NCBI RefSeq assembly: GCF_014805685.1
Contig: NC_060887.1
Coordinates: 33,397,963-33,461,962, forward strand
DNA: 64,000 nt
Source of the DNA: Silurus meridionalis
Taxonomy: Eukaryota > Chordata > Actinopteri > Siluriformes > Siluridae
Reading direction: 5' to 3'
Positions within the stretch are counted from its first letter, which is position 1, and each line of letters starts with the position of its first letter. The notes beneath the pieces are model-generated. The model saw only the letters and a program-made list of their open reading frames with translations, was not told where the DNA came from and ran no database searches. Of the stretch, positions 20,201-30,164 are shown one piece after another. A program made the translations under genes and the position numbers.

Positions 20201-23200
20201 TCACCAGACGCATGTTTGTAATATTATTGTGAGCTAGCTAGCCAGATATAAATCAAGTGTGACTTCACTTATTCGAGCACAGATGAACATTTGCCAGATT
20301 ACCCAAAATATCACTTATTTAATATAACATTTTATTTATAAAACTGTTGCGCAAAGGTCCCACTCACAGTCACATGAGTGGTTACACTGAATATCAGCAT
20401 GCTGTGATTATACATGCAATTAGATAAATGCATTATCATCCTATGATCCTATTTCTGCTTGTGTGGTATTGCTACATTATTAAATATTCCTAAAACCACT
20501 ACTGATGATGATGATAATGTTGGTATGAGTCTCTCAATATTTATCTGTCAGCTTCTCAAGTCCTCACTTATTTGACTCTTGTGTGTGTATATGTGTGAGA
20601 CCAGGCAACACAGGGACCCTGCAACACTCCAAAACCAGGAATGCTCGACTTTGTGAACAAGGTAAAGTGGGACGCCTGGAAGTCTCTGGGTGCTTTGGCG
20701 CAGGTGAGCTGATAAAATGTGTTCGTTTAATTGTGTGTTGTTTTTTTTTACACAGGAAAACATAGAAAGCAGAATCTCCTCAGTACCACAGAGGAAACAG
20801 TTGTTTCTGACTTGTTCTTTGATTTGCAGATAATGCTGTTAATATTGGATGGGTTGAATATGAGGTAAACTTTGTGAATAGATTGGATTAGAGTTAAAAT
20901 TCTACTGATTGGTAATGTTGAAGAAGATTCAGGCCAAACACGAAGGTGACATTTTGGTGTAATTTGTGTTGCTGACATACTTTAGATGTTTAGTTTCTTT
21001 TGACCTCCAGTCTAAAAAAGTTTCTCACATTTTTTTATTTTACAGAAATTTTGGTATTGGACATTGTCACAAAGCCAAATATAAATTGTTTGCTAATAAC
21101 AGAGCCAGAGGCATCAGTAGCAAGGGCAATATAAATAATCTATTATAACAATAATAATTTTATATATTATATTATAGAATATTAAAGACAGTGTTATTAA
21201 CACGAACGCTGAGACAATTGTTGCATTAGAGGAAAATGAGAGCTGTTTCTTTAAGGCTACTATCAGTTGGTATTGAAGTCCAGAGTGAAATTCATTATGG
21301 GTATTGTACTGAAAAGACTGTAACCCTGCTAATCTATCTTCATAAAACAAGTAAAGTGGTTATGCATCGCTAATGTTGTCCATCTCATCATTCCACGAGC
21401 ATCAACTAACGAGTTGTTACGCTGCCGCCGGAAAAGTTCAAGCGGATAAGTAACACGATGCTCGCTAGGGACACAGGACGCTAACTGATGTGACGAGCTG
21501 CGTGGATAGAGCAAAACAACCAACTTGCCTGCGATTTTTTGGAGAGCGACGTTCGTATCCCGATATATTGTTCGTAACCAGGGGCAAAAATTTTGATGAA
21601 CTGCGATTCAGAACCTGAAAAGTTCGTATCCCGATATATTGTTCGTAACCAGGGGCAAAAATTTTGATGAACTGCGATTCGTAACCTGAAAAGTTCGTAT
21701 CCCAATACAAATTTCCCCATAATAATGAACAGAAACTTGGTAATTCGTTCTGGACAACCAAAATATTACTTAAATAAAAATAAAGCCAATATTCACTAAT
21801 ATTATTTACTTTTAACATGTTATATTAAAATCATACCACATAAAAACATACAAAAGAGGAAAAGATCTTTACCAGGTATTTTCCTTTGAGAAGACTCGCT
21901 GCAGGAGACGACGTCAGAGAAGGGGAGGAGGGAGAGTTATTGTTTGGAAGGAGAATCTTATTATATTATATTATTTATATATTATTATATATTATATTAT
22001 AGAATATTAAAGACAGTGTTATTAACACGAACGCTGAGACAATTGTTGCATTAGAGGAAAATGAGAGCTGTTTCTTTAAGGCTACTATCAGTTGGTATTG
22101 AAGTCCAGAGTGAAATTCATTATGGGTATTGTACTGAAAAGACTGTAACCCTGCTAATCTATCTTCATAAAACAAGTAAAGTGGTTATGCATCGCTAATG
22201 TTGTCCATCTCATCATTCCACGAGCATCAACTAACGAGTTGTTACGCTGCCGCCGGAAAAGTTCAAGCGGATAAGTAACACGATGCTCGCTAGGGACACA
22301 GGACGCTAACTGATGTGACGAGCTGCGTGGATAGAGCAAAAACAACCAACTTGCCTGCGATTTTTTGGTGAGCGACGTTCGTATCCCGATATATTGTTCG
22401 TAACCAGGGGCAAAAATTTTGATGAACTGCGATTCGTAACCTGAAAAGTTCGTATCCCAATACAAATTTCCCCATAATAATGAACAGAAACTTGGTAATT
22501 CGTTCTGGACAACCAAAATATTACTTAAATAAAAATAAAGCCAATATTCACTAATATTATTTACTTTTAACATGTTATATTAAAATCATACCACATAAAA
22601 ACATACAAAAGAGGAAAAGATCTTTACCGGTACTTTCCTTTGAGAAGACTCGCTGCAGGAGACGACGTCAGAGAAGGGGAGGAGGGAGAGTTATTGTTTG
22701 AAGGAGAATCTTATTATATTATATTATTTATATATTATTATATATTATATTATAGAATATTAAAGACAGTGTTATTAACACGAACGCTGAGACAATTGTT
22801 GCATTAGAGGAAAATGAGAGCTGTTTCTTTAAGGCTACTATCAGTTGGTATTGAAGTCCAGAGTGAAATTCATTATGGGTATTGTACTTCGGAAAAGACT
22901 GTAACCCTGCTAATCTATCTTCATAAAACAAGTAAAGTGGTTATGCATCGGCTAATGTTGTCCATCTCATCATTCCACGAGCATCAACTAACGAGTTGTT
23001 ACGCTGCCGCCGGGAAAAGTTCAAGCGGATAAGTAACACGATGCTCTCGCTAGGGACACAGGACGCTAACTGATGTGACGAGCTGCGTGGATAGAGCAAA
23101 AACAACCAACTTGCCTGCGATTTTTTGGAGAGCGACGTTCGTATCCCGATATATTGTTCGTAACCAGGGGCAAAAATTTTGATGAACTGCGATTCAGAAC

Positions 23201-26200
23201 CTGAAAAGTTCGTATCCCGATATATTGTTCGTAACCAGGGGCAAAAATTTTGATGAACTGCGATTCGTAACCTGAAAAGTTCGTATCCCAATACAAATTT
23301 CCCCATAATAATGAACAGAAACTTGGTAATTCGTTCTGGACAACCAAAATATTACTTAAATAAAAATAAAGCCAATATTCACTAATATTATTTACTTTTA
23401 ACATGTTATATTAAAATCATACCACATAAAAACATACAAAAGAGGAAAAGATCTTTACCAGGTATTTTCCTTTGAGAAGACTCGCTGCAGGAGACGACGT
23501 CAGAGAAGGGGAGGAGGGAGAGTTATTGTTTGGAAGGAGAATCTTATTATATTATATTATTTATATATTATTATATATTATATTATAGAATATTAAAGAC
23601 AGTGTTATTAACACGAACGCTGAGACAATTGTTGCATTAGAGGGAAAATGAGAGCTGTTTCTTTAAGGCTACTATCAGTTGGTATTGAAGTCCAGAGTGA
23701 AATTCATTATGGGTATTGTACTGAAAAGACTGTAACCCTGCTAATCTATCTTCATAAAACAAGTAAAGTGGTTATGCATCGGCTAATGTTGTCCATCTCA
23801 TCATTCCACGAGCATCAACTAACGAGTTGTTACGCTGCCGCCGGGAAAAGTTCAAGCGGATAAGTAACACGATGCTCTCGCTAGGGACACAGGACGCTAA
23901 CTGATGTGACGAGCTGCGTGGATAGAGCAAAAACAACCAACTTGCCTGCGATTTTTTTGGAGAGCGACGTTCGTATCCCGATATATTGTTCGTAACCAGG
24001 GGCAAAAATTTTGATGAACTGCGATTCGTAACCTGAATTATACGTATGCCAGGGCGTTCGTAACCCGAGGTTACACTGTATTCACACTATATACTGCATA
24101 TATAGTTAATATAGCGTATAAATATATACAGTACTGTATATACTACATAACAATGATTTAAAACAATTATACAGTAGGTCCAAAAAGGTCTGCTATATTC
24201 TCAGAATAGTGCAGAATTATGGATATGAAATATTCATTTTGTTTAAAGTGTGTAAAAAGTAATTTTGTCTATATTTAGAGATAGATAGATTGACACTCAG
24301 TCACACTCTTTCTTCTGGGAAGATGTTCCACTAAATTTTAGAGTGTGCATGTGGAGATTTGTGCTCTTTATTGATTTTTGCAAAAAATCAATAATGCCAT
24401 TATACCTTCTCTAATTCTTTTTGCATATTGAACTATACCATGAACTATTTGTTTTGCTCCAGATGTATAACGAGCTGATGGAGGCTCTTGATTTTGCTGG
24501 AAAAAATGACTCGGTCATTACAGTGTTCACAGGTACAGCACACTGGATTCAAGTGCACCATGTTGACCTGTTTATATAAAAAAAAAAAATCATCTAAATA
24601 TCTTTAAATTACTGATTTTATCCCAACAGGCAGCGGTGATTTCTACTGCAGTGGCAATGACCTGAACAACTTCACTAAAATCCCAGAGGGCGGTGTTGAG
24701 AAGATGGCTAAGGATGCCGGCGAGCTCCTCAGGCAAGCTCCGAGTCGGTCTGATTTCTTTCCATGTGTGTTAGTCGGCAATTCGATATTAAGAATTGTTC
24801 TTACGCAGGCGTTATGTGAAAGCCTACATCGACTTCCCAAAGCCTCTGATTGCTGTCATAAATGGACCAGCCGTGGGGATTTCTGTCACTATACTTGGCC
24901 TCTTTGATGTCGTCTATGCTACAGAAAGTGTGAGCTGGCGTTTCAGACTTGACACCACCATAAAAAAATTTATATATCCTTTATTTGTAGCTGGTAATCA
25001 GTTGAATTAGATTTGTGATGAAATAATGTTTTTTTTTCTTGAAATTTCATCCTTAGGCAACGTTTCACACCCCTTTTAGCAATTTGGGACAGAGCCCTGA
25101 GGGTTGCTCGTCATACACCTTCCCTAAAACGATGGGAGCTGCAAAGGTATGTTGTTGATAGAAACAATTGACCAGGCATAACTTTATGGCCACCAATCAA
25201 GCATAACATTATGACCACCTGTGTAATATTGTATTGGTCCCCCTTTAGCAGCCAAACAGTCAGGACCCGTCATGCATCATTAAATTTGAGCTCGTCTGTT
25301 GTATCGGCCCTTACAGTCCAGCCTTCGCTCCTCACGTGCATCAATGAGCCTCGGCCGTCCATGACCCTGTCGCTGGTTCACCACTGTTCCTTCCTTGGAG
25401 CACTTTTGATAGATACTGACCACTGCAGACCAGGAACAGCCCACAAGAGCTACAGTTTTGGAGATGCTCTGACATCATGTCTAGACATCACAATTTGTCC
25501 CTTTTCCAACTCAAGCAAATCCTTGCCCATTTTTCCGCTTCTAACACGTCAACTTCGCTGTTAAAATATTCACTTGCTGCCTAATAATATTCCACCCACT
25601 CCACTAACTTGTGCCATGATGAAGAGATAATCAGTGTTAAGCACTTCAGCTGTCGTAGTCCATACACTTTTAGGTTTTGTGCATGCTGTGACCCTTTTCT
25701 CATCACCATGATCATGATCACTGTCATATTGACAGAACTGATTTTTTTTTTCCTCACCATTCTGAATAACCAGTTTCTGAAATATTTAAACCAGCACATC
25801 TGGTGCCAACAGTCATGCGATAGAAAAGTCACAGAGATCACACTTTTTCCTCATTCAAATGTTTTTACATTAACCGAAGATCTGTGTCAGCATGTCCCCA
25901 ACCCTAACTCTTAGACAGCATGTGTGTTTGTGGGGCAGTGGTGCAGCAGCTAGTGTGGCTCCCTTAAATCTCCAGGATATTAATTTCGAGCCTAAACTCA
26001 GTTTACTGTCAGTGCAGAGTTCTTGATGGGTTTCCTCTGGGTTTTCCGGTTTCCTTTTTCCTCTCAAAACATACCAGAGACTGGTGTTCTGTCTATGATG
26101 TATTTCCTCCTCACACCCAGTTTTCCTGTTATAGGGTCCGAATTCACTGCGACCTTGAACTTAAAGCTCTTACTGGAAGCGAGCGAGTTACAATTACAGT

Positions 26201-28306
26201 TCAGGAAACAGGAAATTAGGTTTTTGCATAGAAGAAAATGTCAAAGTAGCACACTCTTTTGAATTTTTGAATGCACTAAATGTGCCTAAAATGCTGTAAG
26301 CTGTTTTCAAATGAATTGTCTGTGTTCTTTGTGTGCAGGCCAGCGAGATACTCTTGTTCAATAAGAAGCTGACTGCTACACAGGCGTGTGAACTGGGACT
26401 CGTGACTGAGGTTTTTCCTGACAGCAGCTTTCAGTCTGAGGTCTGGACCAGGCTAAAGGCCTACGCCAAACTGCCTCCAAATGTAAGCAACAGAATGATT
26501 GAATGAATATTATCACAGCAGGGGTGTACAATCTTTTCCACAAAGGGCTGGTGTGGGTGCAAGTTTTCATTTCAACTAATTAAGTGTGGACGCGATTCGC
26601 TTTTACACAAAAACGCAATTTTTAAAATGCACTTTAAGTGTGTGCCAGAGGTCAGCTGTGGTCATTTGCATGAATAAATAGAACTGGAATTTTCCAGTTT
26701 CCTGTCCTATCTTTTTCTTTCATCCTCTCCTCTGCTTACCTTCCAATTACCTTTTCAATTTTCCCTTTATTATGTTATTTTTAGAGGTTGATAACTGGTT
26801 GCCGGAAATATCTGCTATTGCCAAAAATCCATACCGATAGTTTTTCCTGCTTCCGGTCTGCTGTCATTACGAGAGCGGCCTCTAGGGACACCACGTGTTT
26901 GTTTTTACACATGAGACTGCATGCTGCATGGAGAGCTCACAGTGCAGGGACAACTCTATATTATATTAATTATTTTTGTATTAATTATATGATTATATTT
27001 ATTCATTTTAATTTCTGGACTATAAGCTGCTACTTTTTTCCCACGCTTTGAACCCTGCGGCTTATACAATGAATGGATTTTTCCTGGGTTTTTACCGGTT
27101 TCACCAACTTCAAGCCAAAAATCTGAACCCCATAACATTAGACTAATTAAATTTCGAACGGGTTCAGGTGAACCAATGAAACTCTTTATATTAAATCAGA
27201 TGCGCTCCCACTGAATCGGGCGGCACAACATCATAAATATGGATGAGGTTCCTCTGACGTTTGACCTGCCGCTCACTCGGACTGTCTACAGGAAATGCGA
27301 ATCATTCGTCACGCTGAAAACAACCGGGCATAAAAAAACGCACTTCACCTGTGTTCTGAGCTGCACGGCATCGGGAGAAAAGATTTACCGATGGTGATTT
27401 TTAAACGCACAACAATGCCAAAATAAATAGTTGTGAAAGGAAGGAGGAAGACGGTGAACAATGACTTTCTTGGTAGGCTACTGTTTAGATACAAGCCGTG
27501 TAACAGACACTGTCTTTCATTAAAGCCTGGGGAAAGTTCATTAGTTTCAGTGTAGACACCTGCGGCTTATTTATGTTCAAAATAAAAATCTTTGTCAAAT
27601 TCAGTGGGTGCGGCTTATATTCAGGTGCGCTTAATAGTCCGGAAATTGCGGTAATATATTTATTTGTTATTGAGCACATTTTCATTATTCTGTACTTTAA
27701 AAAAAATAGTTCAGTAATATTTTACATGGAGTGTTCTGTATGTTTGTTTTTTAATCCAGTATCCATTTAAAAAACTATTGGTTGATTAATCGGGTATCGG
27801 CAAGTACGATCCAACCTGGATATAGTTATCGATAAAATCCACTATTGGCCAACTTATTTTATTGGATTACAAGTTAATTTAGTGTCTTTGTATCATATAC
27901 ATATGTTATATACTAGAAATATATAGACAATCAAACAGATATAAACCCAGTAACAGTTTTACACTGTACCAAAATTATATTCACAAAAAACGTACACACG
28001 TTATTGCTACAGTTCTTATATTTTCTCTCTGTCTGTAAAATGTCTGTAAACTATTTAATATTTTGTAAAATTAATATTCAGGATTTGCAGAACAGACACT
28101 GATCATACACACACCTTTCACGTTTCTGATCGTATCTTCTGTCTCCTCAGTCTCTGGCTCTGTCCAAGCAGCTGATACGTCAGGTGGAGAAGGACAAACT
28201 CCACGCTGTGAACGATGCCGAGGTGGACAGACTGATCGAGCGCTGGCTCTCTGATGAGTGCATGCAGGCAATCATGAACTTCTTCCAGGGCAAGGCTAAG
28301 CTGTAA
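17198..28306 (+). CDS. ECI2: ECI2, enoyl-CoA delta isomerase 2 (gene span, 9 visible coding exons, one apparently missing)
   Basis: Visible exons: 17198-17238, 19408-19552, 20605-20703, 24463-24532, 24630-24732, 24809-24929, 25057-25146, 26339-26482 and 28151-28306. They join in frame for 969 nt (322 residues); human ECI2 is about 394. Order: Arg-rich mitochondrial-type N-terminus (1-14), acyl-CoA-binding domain (about 28-95, with [19 protein letters not shown] and [11 protein letters not shown]), then the crotonase domain: [11 protein letters not shown] and [17 protein letters not shown] (oxyanion-hole regions), [15 protein letters not shown] with the catalytic Glu, and C-terminal AKL (PTS1-like). 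The enzyme shifts 3-enoyl-CoA double bonds to 2-trans for beta-oxidation. Not found between exons 3 and 4: the end of the ACBP, the linker and the first crotonase strands. A tandem array sits there. Confidence 0.9.
17985..18145 (+). repeat. tRNA-derived SINE-like fragment in ECI2 intron 1
   Basis: It contains 'ggtggtttaagcccagg' (B-box-like) and ends 'tttcactgtgctgtaaagta' then 'tgtgacaagtaaa', the 3' end of a common fish SINE. Related copies are at 38775-38940 and 60630-60840. Confidence 0.5.
18667..18699 (+). repeat. (ATT)n microsatellite
   Basis: About eleven ATT units lie in ECI2 intron 1. Confidence 0.95.
19408..19552 (+). CDS. ECI2: ECI2 exon 2 (ACBP start)
   Basis: It encodes (R)[39 protein letters not shown] and LKIYALFKQ, residues 14-62. 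The acceptor is TTCTCTTTAG and the donor CAG|GTGAGG. Met27 (19445) is a possible internal start that would drop the presequence and give a peroxisome-only form. Confidence 0.95.
19855..20135 (-). pseudogene. Mariner-type transposase 5' remnant in ECI2 intron 2
   Basis: Reverse-complemented, it contains 'cgaagagcaaacataaaaat' and 'ctgccacagagacgtttgac', the start of fish mariner transposase coding DNA (R-A-N-I-K-F ... S-A-T-E-T-F), preceded by 'gtgtccaaaaaaacttcgac' of the 5' end. Frames are broken. Confidence 0.6.
20605..20703 (+). CDS. ECI2: ECI2 exon 3 (ACBP middle)
   Basis: It encodes [20 protein letters not shown] and [13 protein letters not shown], residues 63-95. Acceptor is 'gtgagaccag' and donor CAG|GTGAGC; phase 0 at both ends. 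The final ACBP helix should follow in the next exon, which is not found. Confidence 0.95.
21130..24075. repeat. Tandem array of ~750-830 bp units in ECI2 intron 3
   Basis: The landmark 'tagaatattaaagacagtg' recurs at 21175, 22000, 22753 and 23586, giving units A (825 bp), B (753), C (833) and a partial D that diverges after about 24038. Units are nearly identical. Each contains 71-bp subrepeats ('gttcgtatcccgatatattg' at 21551 and 21622 in A; 22377 in B; two in C; one in D), so A and C have an extra subrepeat. The array ends with 'cgttcgtaacccgaggttac' near 24047, which resembles a terminus of a fish non-autonomous DNA element. AT-rich, no credible coding content. Confidence 0.92.
24463..24532 (+). 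CDS. ECI2: ECI2 exon 4 (visible numbering)
   Basis: It encodes [20 protein letters not shown] and VFT plus one base. The acceptor is GTTTTGCTCCAG and the donor ACAG|GTACAG. It starts in phase 0. In the family the residues just before it are the R-P-K-K-K-N-A-I strand-turn, which is absent here. Confidence 0.92.
24630..24732 (+). CDS. ECI2: ECI2 exon 5
   Basis: It encodes (G)[19 protein letters not shown] and [14 protein letters not shown] plus AG. The acceptor is TTTTATCCCAACAG. The donor is CTCAG|GCAAGC, a GC rather than a GT donor. SG-D-YCSGNDL forms the first oxyanion-hole region. Confidence 0.92.
24809..24929 (+). CDS. ECI2: ECI2 exon 6
   Basis: It encodes (R)[38 protein letters not shown] and ES. 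Acceptor is TTCTTACGCAG and donor [21 protein letters not shown] is the second oxyanion-hole region. Confidence 0.93.
25057..25146 (+). CDS. ECI2: ECI2 exon 7 (catalytic Glu)
   Basis: It encodes [20 protein letters not shown] and [10 protein letters not shown]. It is phase 0 at both ends, with acceptor ATCCTTAG and donor AAG|GTATGT. The Glu of QSPEGCSS is the family's catalytic base. Confidence 0.95.
25166..25660. mobile_element. Non-autonomous DNA element in ECI2 intron 7
   Basis: It starts with the repeated motif 'gcataacattatgaccacct' (25200, with a diverged copy at 25176) and continues with 'attgtattggtcccccttta'. It ends near 'gatgaagagataatcagtgt' (25616). This order is that of a very common fish element whose ends read 'gcataacattatgaccacct'. 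The right end is degraded. Confidence 0.6.
25925..26105 (+). repeat. tRNA-derived SINE fragment in ECI2 intron 7
   Basis: 'ggggcagtggtgcagcagct' followed by a degraded B box and 'gggtttcctctgggttttcc' matches the common fish SINE with head 'ggtggtgcagtgg' and body 'gggtttcctccgggttctcc'. A short copy of the same head is at 31273-31345. Confidence 0.6.
26339..26482 (+). CDS. ECI2: ECI2 exon 8
   Basis: It encodes [40 protein letters not shown] and AYAKLPPN. Acceptor is TTTGTGTGCAG and donor AAT|GTAAGC. It is phase 0 on both sides. Confidence 0.95.
27004..27660 (+). mobile_element. Pogo/Tigger-like element, copy 2, in ECI2 intron 8
   Basis: The ends are inverted: 'ggactataagctgctac' near 27014 and 'ggcttatattcaggtgcgct' then 'agtccggaaattgcggta' near 27655. 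The interior frame at 27239-27397 encodes [20 protein letters not shown] and [20 protein letters not shown], the N-terminal part of a pogo/Tigger-type DDE domain. A shift then gives [10 protein letters not shown] (about 27394). It is internally deleted and cannot encode an active enzyme. Confidence 0.65.
28151..28306 (+). CDS. ECI2: ECI2 exon 9 (terminal)
   Basis: It encodes [40 protein letters not shown] and [11 protein letters not shown], then TAA. The acceptor is TCTGTCTCCTCAG. The last three residues AKL fit a peroxisomal PTS1 signal, where human ECI2 has SKL. Confidence 0.95.
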   Translation, partial: SLALSKQLIRQVEKDKLHAVNDAEVDRLIERWLSDECMQAIMNFFQGKAKL

Positions 28307-28852
28307 CAAGAAAATATTCTATTAACCCTGCAGTTTCATTTACCTCCTGCTTTAACAAGCACAAGCTTTTTTGTGGTCAGTTTTTTCAGTACAACATAAC
28401 GAAGGTGAACATAACCAGTGATTAGCTGTGAGAAGAAACAAAAGTGAGGAATATGAAGCTTGTGTCATTCATTTTTAATCATTAGTTCAATTTTAATCCA
28501 CTCAGTGACAAGCACAGATTTTTTCACACACAAGTTTCTTTGTCCACTTACAGCTACTGTATTATTGTACATATCGCCATCTAAACATTGGTTCTTCTCT
28601 GAAGATTTGTTTATATTGCGAGGTTAATTAGTCATTAACTAAATTATAATTATTATGTACTAATTAGCTACAAAAATGAAAATATTTTTTCACAAAATGT
28701 TTGGAAACTGTGGCCATATCAGAATGATACAGATAGCGCTGTATTACACATCATTATGTGGTGTGGATTAAGTTTTCTAATATGTTGAAATATTAACAGA
28801 TATTTCTGATAGACAACTTTGATTGTTGTTTTTATAAAATGTTTACTGCAGA

Positions 28853-28858
28853 AATAAA
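28853..28858 (+). terminator. ECI2: ECI2 polyadenylation signal
   Basis: AATAAA lies 547 nt after the stop codon, within 'ctgcagaaataaagttttaa'. It is the best canonical signal before the downstream repeats. Confidence 0.65.
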
Positions 28859-28901
28859 GTTTTAAGGCAATGACTGTACAGTTTCAGTGTTTACTTTAAC
28901 T

Positions 28902-29140
28902 AGAAGTCCTTAACCCAAAACCCCATAACCAGAGGTTTTTAACCAAATACCCTCAATCTAGAAATTCTTCACTCAGAGGTCTTTAACTAGATTTCCTGTA
29001 ACCAGAGGTATTATTCAGAAACCCTTTTAATCAGAGGTCTTTAACCAGAAAATACCATAATCAAGGTTCTTCACCCAAAAAGACCATAACCAAAGGTCTT
29101 TAGCCAGAAAGATCATATTTAAGGGCCTTTACCAAGAATA
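28902..29140 (+). repeat. Degenerate 29-bp tandem repeat downstream of ECI2
   Basis: About eight to nine diverged copies of a unit like 'agaggtctttaaccagaaa' plus about ten more bases ending 'cataacc' are recognisable (starts near 28902, 28931, 28975, 29004, 29033, 29063, 29092, 29121). Two more related units appear at about 29170 and 30367-30400, beyond the Tc1 insertion. It is old, judged by divergence between units. Confidence 0.75.
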
Positions 29141-29335
29141 AAAAAACAAAAAGGACAAAAACAAAACAAGTGCATTCGCCCAGAAAGCCTATACCTGTAG
29201 CAGCCCTTAGCATCGATATACAATATAAACAGAGTCTCTATATAGGTGTAAATCATTTATTTTGTCTTGTCTTTGGTTTATGAGCCATCAGCCTCAACAT
29301 GAACTATCATTACCATGAAAGTTACAATTAAGACA

Positions 29336-29338
<3 letters not shown>

Positions 29339-29411
<73 letters not shown>
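29339..29411 (+). repeat. (TA)n microsatellite
   Basis: About 36 TA units immediately precede the broken Tc1 element, replacing its 5' half. Confidence 0.97.
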
Positions 29412-29414
<3 letters not shown>

Positions 29415-30131
29415 GGATGGGCTACAGCAGCAAAAGACCACACCAGGTGCCACTCCTGACAGCTAAGAACAGGAAACTAAGGCTACAATTCGCACAGGCT
29501 CACCAAAATTGGACAATAGAAGATTGGAAAAACGTTGCCTGGTCTGATGAGTCTCGATTTCTGCTGCGACATTCGGATGGTAGGGTCAGAATTTGGCATC
29601 AACAACATGAAAGCATGGATCCATCCTGCCTTGTATCAACGGTTCAGGCTGGTGGTGTAATGGTGTGGGGGAAATTTTCTTGGCACACTTTGGGCCCATT
29701 AGTACCAATTGAGCATCGCGTCAACGCCACAGCCTACCTGAGTATTGTTGCTGTCCATGTCCATCCCTTTATGACCACAGTGTACCCATCTTCTAGGATA
29801 ACGCGCCATGTCATAAAGTGTGAATCATCTCAGACTGGTTTCTTGGACATGACAATGAGTTCACTGTACTCAAATGGCCTCCACAGTCACCAGATCTCAA
29901 TCCAATAGAGCACCTTTGGGATGTGGTGGAACGGAAGATTCGCATCATGGATGTGCAGCCGACAAATCTGCAGCAACTGCGTGATGCTATCATGCCAATA
30001 TGGACCAAAATCTCTGAAGAATGTTTCCAGTACCTTGTTGAATCTATGCCATGAAGGATTAAGGCAGTTCTGAAGGCAAAAGGGGGTCCAACCCGGTACT
30101 AGTAAGGTGTACCTAATAAAATGGCCGGTGA

Positions 30132-30137
<6 letters not shown>
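29411..30137 (+). pseudogene. 5'-truncated, frameshifted Tc1 transposase
   Basis: The plus strand encodes [40 protein letters not shown] (first catalytic Asp in SDESRF), GGVMVWGKFSWHTLGPLVPI up to about 29790. After a frame break it continues with DWFLGHDNE-, WPPQSPDLNPIEHLWDVVER (catalytic Glu) and CFQYLVESMP, ending at TGA near 30051. The DNA-binding N-terminus is missing. The right terminal sequence 'acctaataaaatggccggtg' ends near 30130 and runs into another TA array. Confidence 0.85.

Positions 30138-30162
<25 letters not shown>
30138..30162 (+). repeat. (TA)n microsatellite at right end of Tc1
   Basis: A second, shorter TA array flanks the Tc1 copy, so the element appears embedded in one TA-rich target. 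Confidence 0.9.
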
Positions 30163-30164
30163 AA

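Noticed and set aside
20750..21110. The missing ECI2 exon hidden just after exon 3
   Set aside because: Acceptor-like 'tttgcag' (20824) and 'ttttacag' (21040) were tried; the following codons do not resemble the expected ACBP end or crotonase start.
21465..24005. Recurrent minus-strand frames of 112-139 codons in each array unit
   Set aside because: They recur only because the DNA unit is repeated; part of the frame is the 71-bp subrepeat, the copies differ by frameshifts, and no protein family is recognised.
24721..24780. Readthrough extension of ECI2 exon 5 past 24732 to a GT donor
   Set aside because: The extra residues QAPSR have no counterpart in the family, and any later GT lacks consensus; the GC donor gives exact homology and frame.
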